Shown piece after piece: positions 1 to 8,153 of a stretch of 64,000 nt of DNA (position 1 is the stretch's first letter; each line of letters starts with the position of its first letter). Below the pieces are notes generated by a model. It searched no databases, was not told the origin of the DNA, and worked only from the letters and a program-made list of their open reading frames with translations. This DNA is from JAAYCB01 sp012744395 (lineage in GTDB: Bacteria; Planctomycetota; Planctomycetia; Pirellulales; Thermoguttaceae): positions 1 to 64,000 of the forward strand of contig JAQVNJ010000001.1 of the NCBI GenBank assembly GCA_028703175.1, in the 5' to 3' direction. The translations under genes were made by a program, and so were the position numbers.

Positions 1-1380
1 GAGCGACGCGGAGTCGTCCTTGATGTTGTGGAGTCTTTCCATCAACTTCTCTTCGGCCGAGGCCGCCTTGCGGAAATCGACCTCGATCTCCAGGGCCGTG
101 GCCAGCAGTTCGGCGGTCTCCAGATCAAGTTGGTCGGTGATGCGGAGGAGCTTTTCATACTCGAAGAGTTTGCGTTGCACGTCGGCCACGGGCAGCCCGA
201 GGCTCTCCGCGAAGCTCTTGACGGTGCAGGGCAGGTCGACCACGACATTGTGCTTTCGGGGCGCGGCGGTGCTCACATTCCCGGTGCGGCGGAGCCGGCG
301 GGCCAGGCGGGGCGAAATCTCTTCCTCGTCGCCTGCTCGGCGCCGCGTCGTGGCGGCGCCGGATCGTTTACGCTTCAGTTGGCGCTGCTCGCGCCCGCCC
401 AGGGTGCTGCCAGCATTGCCGAGCGGGCCGGCTGCGCGTTTGCTTCTCTTGCCGCGATCCTTGCCGCCCTGCCCGGTCTCAGACAACGCGGCGCCGGGCT
501 CGGCCTCGATCGGCTTCTTGGCCGGCGCCTTGCGCTTCTTCTCGTGCTGGCGGAGTTGTTCCGAAAGAGGCCGTCCACCGGCCTTGCCGGGCCGCAGGGC
601 GCCGGGCGGCAGGCGCAAGTCGGGCTTCTGGGCGCGAGGCTCTTCCTTCTTTTTGGCGGCGGGTCGTTTCGGCGCCGGCATCGGGGCGAGCTTGATCGAC
701 AGCCCCCCCTTATCGGCCGAACCGCGGCCGCCCTCCTCGCCCGGCGATTTCTTGACCGGAGCGCCCTTGTCGGGGCGGGACCCGAGAACCGGAATCCTCT
801 TGTCGGCGGCGGCAGCGGGGCCGATGTAGTCCTCGCGGCGCACGGCACCGGCTGGCCGCGGCGGCGGCGTCGGGGTCACCGTGGCTGGGATCGGCGTCTC
901 CGGCGGCGGCGAGGCAGGCGCCGCGGGGGGCGAAACCTGTTCGGCGGTTGGGGTCCCTGTCGGGGCGGCCGGCGTCTCCGGCGTTTCGGAGGGCGGCGGC
1001 GCCGTCGGCGTCACGGAGGTTGTCGGGGTAACGGGCACCGTGGGAGTGACGGGTGGGGGGGCCTCGCTGGGCGCGGCGATCTCAGCGGCGGGCGGCGGCT
1101 CGGGGGCGGATGGCTGTGAGACCGGCCGGATCGTGGGAGGCAGGGCCCGAACACGGCCAAGAGGTTTTTCCTCGCGTTTCGGGGGTTCCATCCGGGGAGG
1201 GACGGGCGCTGCAGGCCGCCTGGCCCCGCCGAGATGCTCGCGGATGGCGACCACCTGTTCGTCGGACAGGCTCGCCAGCGCGGATCCCTTGCCCTCGATG
1301 CCGAGTTTCTTGCAAGCATCGACCAGGATCTTGTTGTCGACCTTTAGCTGTTTCGCTAATTGGTAGATGCGAATCGCCAA
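1..1380 (-). CDS. infB: Translation initiation factor IF-2, N-terminal part (gene runs off the left edge)
   Basis: IF-2 is the GTPase that places initiator tRNA on the 30S subunit; only 460 codons are visible and the G domain lies outside the window. Residues 1-52 form an IF2_N helical module (IRIYQLAKQLKVDNK). A Pro/Thr/Ala-rich and then Lys/Arg-rich linker follows to about residue 370. A second IF2_N-like module sits at about 378-435 (KSFAESLGLPVADVQRK). The start is TTG at 1378-1380, chosen because the family N-terminus begins exactly there and no in-frame ATG is near; another in-frame TTG lies 33 bases upstream. It is downstream of nusA on the same strand, the classic nusA-infB order. The long disordered linker is usual in planctomycetes and myxobacteria. 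Identity is firm, the start slightly less so. Confidence 0.93.
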   Translation of the reverse strand, partial: MAIRIYQLAKQLKVDNKILVDACKKLGIEGKGSALASLSDEQVVAIREHLGGARRPAAPVPPRMEPPKREEKPLGRVRALPPTIRPVSQPSAPEPPPAAEIAAPSEAPPPVTPTVPVTPTTSVTPTAPPPSETPETPAAPTGTPTAEQVSPPAAPASPPPETPIPATVTPTPPPRPAGAVRREDYIGPAAAADKRIPVLGSRPDKGAPVKKSPGEEGGRGSADKGGLSIKLAPMPAPKRPAAKKKEEPRAQKPDLRLPPGALRPGKAGGRPLSEQLRQHEKKRKAPAKKPIEAEPGAALSETGQGGKDRGKRSKRAAGPLGNAGSTLGGREQRQLKRKRSGAATTRRRAGDEEEISPRLARRLRRTGNVSTAAPRKHNVVVDLPCTVKSFAESLGLPVADVQRKLFEYEKLLRITDQLDLETAELLATALEIEVDFRKAASAEEKLMERLHNIKDDSASL

Positions 1381-1542
1381 ATCGTGTTCTCGCTTTCCAT
1401 TGCCGATCAAGATCGGCACCAACCGTAATCGGACAGGAATAGATTAGTGCCGCATGTTTCGTGTCTCCCTCGAATGATGACGCATCGGCAGAGCAAATTA
1501 CAAAACGACCCCGCCGGCTCAAGACGTCCGTGAGTAGACCGC

Positions 1543-3021
1543 TCATTGCCCTTCAGCCGGGTCTCGTTGGGAGGGCTGCTCCCCGTCCGGCTCAGGATTG
1601 TCTTGTTCTTCCGCAGCGCTGCCCGCCGCTGTCTCCGCCGCCTCGCCGATTTCAGCCGCTTCAGCCGCTTCGGCCGCCTCGGCTGCTTCGGCCGCCTCGG
1701 CTGCTTCGGCCGCCTCGGCTGCTTCGGCCGCCTCGGCTGCTTCGGCCGCCTCGGCCGCCTCGGCCGCCTCGGCTGCTTCGGCCGCCTCGGCTGCTTCGGC
1801 CGCTTCGGCTGCTTCGGCCGCCTCCCTTCGATCCTGTTCCCGCTGCCGCCGACGCTCCTGTTCGGCCGCCTTTTCCGCGGCTTCGGCCCGCTCTTCCGCT
1901 TGTTCGACAATATGGTCGACTTGCTCTCGCGTCAAGTCTCCCATCTCCATCAAATCTTCCGGTTCGATGATCGAGAGATCGTCGTAGGTGAGGAAGCCTT
2001 CGCCGACCAGGCGGTCGGCGAGTTCCTCGTCGATTCCGTCGATTTGGGTGAATCCGACCAACGCGTTTTCAAGTTGTTCCTCCAACTCTTCGCGGGTCAT
2101 GATCTCGATGTCCCACCCGCAGAGCTTGCTGGCCAAGCGCACATTCTGCCCGCGGCGTCCGATGGCCAGCGATAACTGGTCTTCGCGGACCAAAACGATT
2201 GCCCTGCCGAGCATCTGGCAGAGGATGACCTCGTCGACCTCGGCCGGTTGGAGCGCGTTGGGGATCAGCACCTGCAAGTCGTCGCTCCAGCGAACGATGT
2301 CGATCCGTTCGCCGGACAACTCGTCAACGATGTTCTTGATGCGGTTCCCGCGGACGCCGACGCAGGCCCCCACGCAGTCGACGCGCTGGTCGGTGCTGCT
2401 GACGGCGATCTTCGTGCGGTAACCCGGCTCGCGCGCCTTGGCCTTGACTTCAATCACGCCGTCGCTGATTTCCGGGATCTCCTGCTCGAACAAGCGCTCG
2501 ACCAGGGAAGGGCGAATTCGGCTGAGGATGATCTTGACGCGCGAGCCCTGCTTGCGGACCTCGCAGACGGTGGCGCGCACGCGTTCGTTGTTGTGGTGCG
2601 TTTCGCCGGGAATCTGCTCGCTCTTGGGCAGGATTGCCTCGGTGTTTCCAAGGGATACCGCCGCGGTGCCCCCCTCGTAGCGCTGGATGACACCGGTCAC
2701 GAGTTGGTCGCGCAATTCGTCGTACTCTTCGTAGAGCGCGTCGCGCTCCGCCTCGCGAATCCTCTGGATCATGACCTGCTTGGCGGTTTGAGCGCCGATC
2801 CGCTCTGCCATTTCGGTCGGATCCATGGGGGCCCCGTTGCGCGTCCCGGTGATCGAACCATCGGTGCGGTCGATCTGGACAACGATCTCCTGATCTTCGC
2901 CGAAGTGCTTCTTCGCCGCCGAGACCAAGGCCGCCTCGATTCCCTCGAAGACGATTTCTTTATCGATGTTTTTGTCGCGGTGGATCGTGTCAACGATCCG
3001 CAGCACTTCGCTCGGGTTCAT
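1543..3021 (-). CDS. nusA: Transcription termination/antitermination factor NusA with a 58-residue Glu-Ala-Ala tail
   Basis: NusA binds RNA polymerase and nascent RNA and modulates pausing, termination and antitermination. The 492-residue protein shows, in order, the NusA N domain (about 1-125), an S1 domain (about 130-200), two KH domains (about 225-345, with DCVGACVGVRGNRI and SLAIGRRGQNVRLA) and one helix-hairpin-helix/acidic-repeat module (about 350-390, with IDGIDEELADRLVGEG). Residues 400-457 are an uninterrupted run of Glu-Ala-Ala triplets (19 AAE units plus one Glu), encoded by a 9-base repeat, then an acidic end. The tail is not part of the classical family. infB lies 162 bp downstream. 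No rimP lies upstream, so the gene probably has its own promoter in the 3022-3370 gap. Start: ATG with family-typical SEVLRIVDTIHRDK. Confidence 0.97.
   Translation of the reverse strand: MNPSEVLRIVDTIHRDKNIDKEIVFEGIEAALVSAAKKHFGEDQEIVVQIDRTDGSITGTRNGAPMDPTEMAERIGAQTAKQVMIQRIREAERDALYEEYDELRDQLVTGVIQRYEGGTAAVSLGNTEAILPKSEQIPGETHHNNERVRATVCEVRKQGSRVKIILSRIRPSLVERLFEQEIPEISDGVIEVKAKAREPGYRTKIAVSSTDQRVDCVGACVGVRGNRIKNIVDELSGERIDIVRWSDDLQVLIPNALQPAEVDEVILCQMLGRAIVLVREDQLSLAIGRRGQNVRLASKLCGWDIEIMTREELEEQLENALVGFTQIDGIDEELADRLVGEGFLTYDDLSIIEPEDLMEMGDLTREQVDHIVEQAEERAEAAEKAAEQERRRQREQDRREAAEAAEAAEAAEAAEAAEAAEAAEAAEAAEAAEAAEAAEAAEAAEAAEAAEAAEAAEIGEAAETAAGSAAEEQDNPEPDGEQPSQRDPAEGQ
1651..1824 (-). repeat. 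9-bp coding microsatellite in nusA (Glu-Ala-Ala x19)
   Basis: 174 bases, 58 codons, made of GAR-GCN-GCN triplets; much of it is an 18-base super-unit (two 9-mers with different synonymous codons). It stays in frame throughout and is predicted to be a single charged alpha-helix. Repeats of this kind can change length by slippage in multiples of 9 without breaking the frame. Confidence 0.95.
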
Positions 3022-3370
3022 CGAGTTTCACTTTCCCTACCCACAATCGGGGGGGTTACACCCATGCAAGAACGAACAATTCCAGGCAATCCGCCGCTCG
3101 CTGCCGGGTACCGCGAGGCGACTGCCTTGACAATCTAAATTGTTGTGCTGCAATCGCTTACAGCAAAGAGACACCGGCCGCGCATAGACACCCCGAGCGC
3201 AAAATCGCTCAGCAGCGACTGACGTAATCTGGTAAAGATAACGGCCGGAAGCAGGGGTGTCAAGCCAATGCCCCCGCACGACCGGGGTAAAGCAGCTGGC
3301 AGAGAAGCACCTGTTGCCGGGGGGCCACGGCGGGCGCGCGGGCCGATTCGGTGGATTCAGCCGACGGGGC
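3022..3370. other. Intergenic gap upstream of nusA
   Basis: 349 bp between the ketosynthase-like stop and the nusA start, with an AT-richer patch at about 3120-3240. It probably holds the nusA promoter and leader, but no convincing -35/-10 pair on the minus strand could be picked by eye. The rimP gene that usually precedes nusA is not here. Reading frames in the gap have no recognisable protein. Confidence 0.5.
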
Positions 3371-4684
3371 CTAGACCGCCTGGACGATCGCCGCGCTGGC
3401 CTGCCCTTGGGGGGTGACACTCACATTCAGGAGCGAATCACCGGGCGGTTGTCCCCGGTCGACGACCACCCGAATCGGGCACTCCGGGTCGGGCGTTTCG
3501 AAATTGAGGACGGGAAACAGAGTCTGATGGTGCAGGGAGAGGATTCCCGCAATCAGCTCGACTATCCCGCTGCCGGCGCCCAGATTCCCGAAATAGCTCT
3601 TGGCGGCCGTCACGGGGACAGCCTGGGACCGCTCGCGGAAGACGCGCCAGATCGCCTGGGCCTCCTCCTGATCGGATTGCCGGGTCGCCAGGCCATGGGC
3701 CTGGATATGGCCGATCTGGTCGGCCGTCAAACCGCTGGACTTGAGCACGGTCTGTAGTGCGGTGGCGATGGCCTCGCCACGGCGGGCGACGAGTTTCGGC
3801 CCGACGGACGCCGAGGACGCCGCGCCGAGCACCTTGCCGAAGACGGCGGCCCCGCGCCGCCGGGCGTGGGACTGCTCTTCGAGGACCAGCGCGCCGGCCC
3901 CCTCGCCGAGCACCATGCCGCTGCGATTCAGGTCAAAAGGCCGGCAGGCCTTGTCCGGCGGCAGATCGCCGCGGGCCAGTTCTTCGTTCTGGATCACGTG
4001 GATCATCTTCATCGGATGGAGCCGCGTGCCGGTCGCCCCAGCGATCATCACCTCGGCCCGATCGCGGGCAATCGCCTGGTAGGCTTCGCCGACGGCCACG
4101 TTGGCCACCGCCTCGCGGAGGGTCAGGGAGTTGTTCGGGCCGCGGAGGTCGTTGTAGATCGCGATGTGGCTGGCCGGCATGTTGGGCAGGTACTTCAACA
4201 GCCAGAGCGGCGACATCTTGGGCAGGCCGTCGACCGGCCAGCGCGTGGCATCGAACTGGCCGTCGTCCGTCAGGCATTGGACGACGCCTTCGGTGAAGTC
4301 GTCGGCAAGCGTGAGCATGTAATCGCTGCCGAATGCCACCCCGGTCCGCTCCGGGGCGAAATCGCCGGGCGCAAGCGCTGCGTGGCTGAGCGCTTTCTGC
4401 GCGACGGCGACCCCCATCTGGCACTCGCGGCACATGACCTTCAGACCCTTGCGAATCGCCTTCTTCTGCTCCTTGGCGAGCGGACCGAAATCCTCGATGT
4501 CGCCGCGGAACTGGTGTGCCTCGGCGGCAATCGAAAGTGGGAACGTGCCGTCGGGCACGGCCGTCAAGCGGCCGACGCCGCTGCGCCCTGCCGCCAGGGC
4601 CTGCCAGAATGTCTCCAGGGAGTCGCCCAGGGGACTTACCAGGGCCATTCCCGTGATCACCACCTCGCGAAGCTTCTCCGTCAT
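3371..4684 (-). CDS. Ketosynthase-like protein lacking the catalytic Cys (FabF paralogue)
   Basis: 437 residues with the thiolase/beta-ketoacyl-ACP synthase fold from end to end (opens LREVVITGMALVSPLGDS). Aligned with the FabF encoded at 6227-7474, the nucleophile segment TACASA is replaced by LREAVA, which puts Glu191 in the Cys position. The first active-site His (H330, QAHG) and the Lys (K362) are kept, and the second His (of GHSLG) is Asn367 (GNLG). It therefore cannot do Cys-dependent condensation. Ketosynthase-like proteins without the Cys are known as chain-length factors or as decarboxylating KSQ (Cys to Gln) domains; a Glu here is unusual. Possible roles are a partner of the true FabF or a malonyl-ACP decarboxylase; both are inference. 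The start at ATG 4684 matches the family N-terminus; longer in-frame extensions look non-homologous. Convergent degeneration into a pseudogene is unlikely because the frame is intact. Confidence 0.85.
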   Translation of the reverse strand: MTEKLREVVITGMALVSPLGDSLETFWQALAAGRSGVGRLTAVPDGTFPLSIAAEAHQFRGDIEDFGPLAKEQKKAIRKGLKVMCRECQMGVAVAQKALSHAALAPGDFAPERTGVAFGSDYMLTLADDFTEGVVQCLTDDGQFDATRWPVDGLPKMSPLWLLKYLPNMPASHIAIYNDLRGPNNSLTLREAVANVAVGEAYQAIARDRAEVMIAGATGTRLHPMKMIHVIQNEELARGDLPPDKACRPFDLNRSGMVLGEGAGALVLEEQSHARRRGAAVFGKVLGAASSASVGPKLVARRGEAIATALQTVLKSSGLTADQIGHIQAHGLATRQSDQEEAQAIWRVFRERSQAVPVTAAKSYFGNLGAGSGIVELIAGILSLHHQTLFPVLNFETPDPECPIRVVVDRGQPPGDSLLNVSVTPQGQASAAIVQAV

Positions 4685-4734
4685 GGTCAATCCGTGGTTG
4701 CGTCGGGACAAAGGTGCGGAATCAGGCCGGGCGG

Positions 4735-5934
4735 TCAGTAGCGACCGCGATAGGTTTCGCCGGGGCGCGCCGCGGTGGCCGCGGCCGCCGTCTCGCTGAG
4801 GTCCGCCTTCGTCTCGACGAACACCAGCAGATCGGCGCGATTCCCCTCGGGCGACAAGCCCAGCGGCAGGGCCAGTCCGATCGGCTTGCCCTCGCTCGGG
4901 GAGGGGTGGGGGACCATCCCCAGGCCGACCAGGAGGACCTTGTCCGCCGGCCATTGAAAGCGTTCATGAAACTGGAACTGGGCGAGTTGCGGCACCTCGA
5001 TCTTAGCGCGTTGACGCGGCGCCACGGGCGTGGGCACATCGAGCATCACCGGGACCATCTTCTCCACCTGGTCGATCTGGCATTTGAGCACGGCGTCGAT
5101 CGAGCGTCGGTCAACGGAGACGAGCGGGGTGAACTCAAGGGAGAACCCCTCGTCGACGACGGCCGTCTCCGACTGGTAACCGGGCCACGCGTTGCCGGTC
5201 AGCCGTGCGTCGCGCACATAGTACGTTCCGCGCGTCGCGGCAATCACCGAGGATTGGCCGTTGCTGACCATCCGCTGGGGAGAACTCAGCTCGCGGAAAT
5301 CCGTCCTGCGGCGAAGATCGGCAACCAGCGTGGCGGCTGTCTCCCGTTCGAGGAGCCAGGCCTGGACCCCCGGCGTCCGGACCTCCAGGGGTTGCAGGAC
5401 CTGCCGCGCTCGAATCCGCCAGTTGGGGCTGTTGACCGTCACGACGCGGAGGCTGAAGGAGTGGGAGTCGGCCTCGTTGCTGACGAAGCGGTCGACGATG
5501 TCGGCGACGATTTCCTGCATCGCCGGGGTATGGTAGACATGCAGCGTGCGCCGATCGGCGCTCAAGATCGCCAGGGGCTCGCCGTGCCAGACCTCATAGC
5601 CGGTCTCGCGGAGGATCCAGTCGACGATCGCCTGCTCCGGCCGGTTGGTCGAGGCCACCCGCAGGGTGTAGGGAGTGATGTCGTATTCGCGCCAGAGTTG
5701 TCCCTGCTCGTTGGGCAACGTCCCCTTGCCCGCACTGACCTTGGCAATCCGCGGTTTCGCGGCACCGGGCGGGTCGGCCTTGGCGGGGGCCGTGGAAGGG
5801 GAAGAGGAAGGCCCTGCCGCCGGTTCGCCGGCGGATCGCCAATCCTCGGCGGTTGCCGACCGGCGAGGCGTCTCCAGGCTCGCCAGGCCGATCGCAGCGG
5901 CCAACAAAAAGGTCCATGCGTGCTTCGGAGTCAT
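4735..5934 (-). CDS. Exported secretin-like protein
   Basis: 399 residues with a signal peptide (about 1-29), a Ser/Pro/Ala-rich linker to about 65, and a body that resembles the central and C-terminal parts of type II/IV secretins: a segment with MQEIVADIVDRF at about 145, then a stretch with SSPQRMVSNGQSSVIA, then EGFSLEFTPLVSVDRRSID (about 270-290). It is shorter than a full GspD/PilQ secretin, and I cannot see a complete pore-forming domain, so it may be a secretin-fold accessory protein. It lies between fabF and the ketosynthase-like gene on the same strand, 50 bp from the latter. It is probably transcribed from the candidate promoter at 6102-6130. Function is unproven. Confidence 0.75.
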   Translation of the reverse strand: MTPKHAWTFLLAAAIGLASLETPRRSATAEDWRSAGEPAAGPSSSPSTAPAKADPPGAAKPRIAKVSAGKGTLPNEQGQLWREYDITPYTLRVASTNRPEQAIVDWILRETGYEVWHGEPLAILSADRRTLHVYHTPAMQEIVADIVDRFVSNEADSHSFSLRVVTVNSPNWRIRARQVLQPLEVRTPGVQAWLLERETAATLVADLRRRTDFRELSSPQRMVSNGQSSVIAATRGTYYVRDARLTGNAWPGYQSETAVVDEGFSLEFTPLVSVDRRSIDAVLKCQIDQVEKMVPVMLDVPTPVAPRQRAKIEVPQLAQFQFHERFQWPADKVLLVGLGMVPHPSPSEGKPIGLALPLGLSPEGNRADLLVFVETKADLSETAAAATAARPGETYRGRY

Positions 5935-6101
5935 CCTTCAGCCTCCCTGCCGAACGGTTGCGGGACGAATGCCGCCGTCTCCGGCGCCCGCGGGCGTCCG
6001 CGTCGCCGCAGGGCTGGTCATGGGCGTGCCGGTCGCGCCGATCCAGGCATTCGCGGATTGCTTCATGGCGACGGAAACAACGGGGGCAGCTTGCGGAGAG
6101 G

Positions 6102-6130
6102 AATATAGGCAGGATCGCCGCGGGAGACAA
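6102..6130 (-). promoter_or_regulatory. Candidate sigma-70-type promoter for the secretin-like gene
   Basis: On the minus strand: TTGTCT, 17-base spacer, TATATT. The -10 has 5/6 matches and the -35 4/6. It lies in the 292-bp gap between fabF and the secretin-like gene, giving a leader of about 160 bases to the ATG at 5934. Confidence 0.4.
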
Positions 6131-6226
6131 GACCGATGTTGCCGCGAATCCCCCGCCGGCCGACCCAGCGGGGCGGTGCGGGGAGCGGATTGCCTCGCCG
6201 GGGGGCTTCATTCGCCGCGGGCGGCG

Positions 6227-7474
6227 TCACGAACCATTGCGGAGTGTGCCGGCCACGAGCGACACGTTGTGCCCGCCGAAACCGAAGCTGTTGGACATCA
6301 CGACCTGGATGCCACGCTCGCGGGGGACGTTGGGCGTGTAATCGAGGTCGCAGTCGGGATCGGGCGTCTCATAGTTGATCGTCGGGGGGATCAGCCCGCG
6401 GTTCAGGGCGAGCACCGAGAGGGCCATTTCGATGCCGCCACTGGCGCCGAGTGAGTGGCCCAATTGGCTCTTCGTGCTGGAGATGCTGATGGATTTTGCG
6501 TCTTCGCCGAAGACCGAGCGGATGGCCTGGGTCTCCGCCTTGTCGCCGAGCGGGGTGCTTGTGCCATGGGCATTGATGTAGTCGACGTCCGCCGGCGCGA
6601 TCCGCGCGTCCTTCAAGGCCAGTTCCATCGCCTTGGCCGCGCCGATTCCGTTCGGGTCGGGTTGGGTGATGTGCCCCCCGTCGGCGCTGACGCCACAGCC
6701 GAGCATTTCGGCGAGGATCGTGGCGCGGCGCCGCCGGGCATGCTCCAATTCTTCGAGGACGAGAATCCCGGCCCCCTCGCTGAGGACGAACCCGTCGCGG
6801 CCCCTGTCGAAGGGGCGGCTTGCGCGGGCCGGTTGGTCGTTGCGTTCGGACAGCGCGCGGAGGGCGCAGAACGCGCTCATTCCCATCGGAGTGACCGCCG
6901 CCTCGCTGCCTCCGGTGATGATCACCTCGGCCTCGCCGTACTGGATGGCCTTGACCGCGTCGGCCATTGCGTTCGAGGCGCTGGCGCAGGCAGTTGCCAC
7001 GCCGGCGTTCGGGCCGCGGAGGCCGAACTGGATCGAGACATGGCCGCTGGCGGCATTCAGCATCATCTTCGGGATCGTGAAGGCGGAGACCTTGTCGGGA
7101 CCTTTCTCCAGAAGCCTCGTATGCTGGACCTCGATCTCGCGCAATCCGCCCACGCCCGACCCGATGATCACGCCGCAGCGATAGGGGTCTTCCCGCGAGG
7201 TGTCCAGCCCGGAGTGCTTGACGGCATCGATTGCCGCGACGACCGCAAACTGGGCGAAGCGGTCGAGCCTCTTGGCCTCCTTCGTCGGCAGGTACCCGTC
7301 GCAGGACCAGTTGAGGACCTTTCCGCCGATCCGCGAGCGAAACTGGGAGCAGTCGAAGTCTTCGATGGCGCGGACGCCGCTCTCGCCATTGCAGATGCGA
7401 ACCCAAACATCTTCGAGATCGCAGCCTAGCGGGCTGACGACGCCGAGCCCGGTTATGACGACGCGACGTTTCAT
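6227..7474 (-). CDS. fabF: 3-oxoacyl-[acyl-carrier-protein] synthase II
   Basis: Elongating beta-ketoacyl-ACP synthase of type II fatty-acid synthesis: it condenses malonyl-ACP with acyl-ACP. The 415 residues are the normal length. All catalytic residues are visible: C163 (TACASA), H303 (NAHGTST), K335 and H340 (KSQLGHSLGASG), and a Gly-rich end (SNSFGFGGHN). It lies 110 bp downstream of acpP on the same strand, as in many bacteria, with a strong stem-loop in the gap. The Cys-less paralogue at 3371-4684 is the natural comparison. Confidence 0.97.
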   Translation of the reverse strand: MKRRVVITGLGVVSPLGCDLEDVWVRICNGESGVRAIEDFDCSQFRSRIGGKVLNWSCDGYLPTKEAKRLDRFAQFAVVAAIDAVKHSGLDTSREDPYRCGVIIGSGVGGLREIEVQHTRLLEKGPDKVSAFTIPKMMLNAASGHVSIQFGLRGPNAGVATACASASNAMADAVKAIQYGEAEVIITGGSEAAVTPMGMSAFCALRALSERNDQPARASRPFDRGRDGFVLSEGAGILVLEELEHARRRRATILAEMLGCGVSADGGHITQPDPNGIGAAKAMELALKDARIAPADVDYINAHGTSTPLGDKAETQAIRSVFGEDAKSISISSTKSQLGHSLGASGGIEMALSVLALNRGLIPPTINYETPDPDCDLDYTPNVPRERGIQVVMSNSFGFGGHNVSLVAGTLRNGS

Positions 7475-7528
7475 GGAAAACCGATGCAGATCGTGATAGG
7501 GGGACTAGGCTTGCAGAAGCAGAGGCGC

Positions 7529-7556
7529 GCCGCTTCGCTGGGTGAGGCGAAGCGGC
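7529..7556 (-). other. Stem-loop in the acpP-fabF intercistronic gap
   Basis: Perfect 10-bp inverted repeat (GCCGCTTCGC / GCGAAGCGGC) with an 8-base loop. No T-run follows it on the minus strand, so it is not a classical terminator. It could stabilise the acpP transcript or attenuate read-through into fabF, fitting the usual excess of ACP over FabF. Confidence 0.7.
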
Positions 7557-7584
7557 ACGTTGGAGAATGCAGCGCGGCGCGGGC

Positions 7585-7833
7585 TCAGTGTTCGCCGGCG
7601 TCGACTGCCGCCTGGATATGGTCAATCGCCTGACCGACCGTCTGGATCTTCTCCGCCGCGTCGTCGGGAATGTTGATGTCGAACTCCTCCTCCAACTCCA
7701 TGACCAGTTCGACGGTGTCCAGGGAATCCGCGCCCAGGTCGTTCACGAAGTGCGTTTCGCGCTTCACCTGGCCCCTGTCAACGCCCAACTGTTCGGTGAC
7801 AATATCAATGACTCGTTCTTCAACTGAGGCCAC
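7585..7833 (-). CDS. acpP: Acyl carrier protein
   Basis: 82-residue acidic carrier that holds growing acyl chains on a 4'-phosphopantetheine arm. The attachment site is Ser37 in LGADSLDTVELVM. The start is GTG at 7831-7833 with an AGGAGG Shine-Dalgarno nine bases upstream; longer frames upstream have no ACP homology. It sits between fabG and fabF in the same direction. Length and charge are normal. Confidence 0.97.
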   Translation of the reverse strand: MASVEERVIDIVTEQLGVDRGQVKRETHFVNDLGADSLDTVELVMELEEEFDINIPDDAAEKIQTVGQAIDHIQAAVDAGEH

Positions 7834-8153
7834 CGTTCCGGTCCTCCTAGCTTCCTCGAAATCGCGGCCGCGAAGGGTCGCTTCCGCTCTGATACAGAAC
7901 CTGTCCAAAACACCAATCGTGCAAACCACGCCGCGGCATCGGCAATTTTCCGGCGCCGCGGCGGCGATGCCCAACCAAGGCACGCGCTCGACCTCCGTCC
8001 AGACCCTCAAGATATAGCGACTTTTTCGGTGGCTGTCTATATCAGGGTCGGCCATTCTGGGTAGCCTGCGCTGTTTAACGCCCGCTGCAAGGCCGCGCCC
8101 AGGACCGCCCAATCCGGCAGACCCGTCTGCGCGGATGAACGGGATATCGGCTT
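7834..8153. other. Intergenic gap upstream of acpP
   Basis: 320 bp between the fabG stop and the acpP GTG. No protein with family character was seen. The size and the strong acpP ribosome-binding site suggest an acpP-specific promoter or processing region, but no clear -35/-10 pair was identified. Confidence 0.4.

Noticed and set aside
1407..1910. Separate Pro/Lys/Arg-rich gene within nusA 3' end
   Set aside because: An out-of-frame reading of the 9-bp nusA repeat; no start signal.
3037..3420. Possible small gene (rimP candidate) upstream of nusA
   Set aside because: Composition is Arg/Pro/Ser-rich and shows no RimP motifs; no ribosome-binding site.
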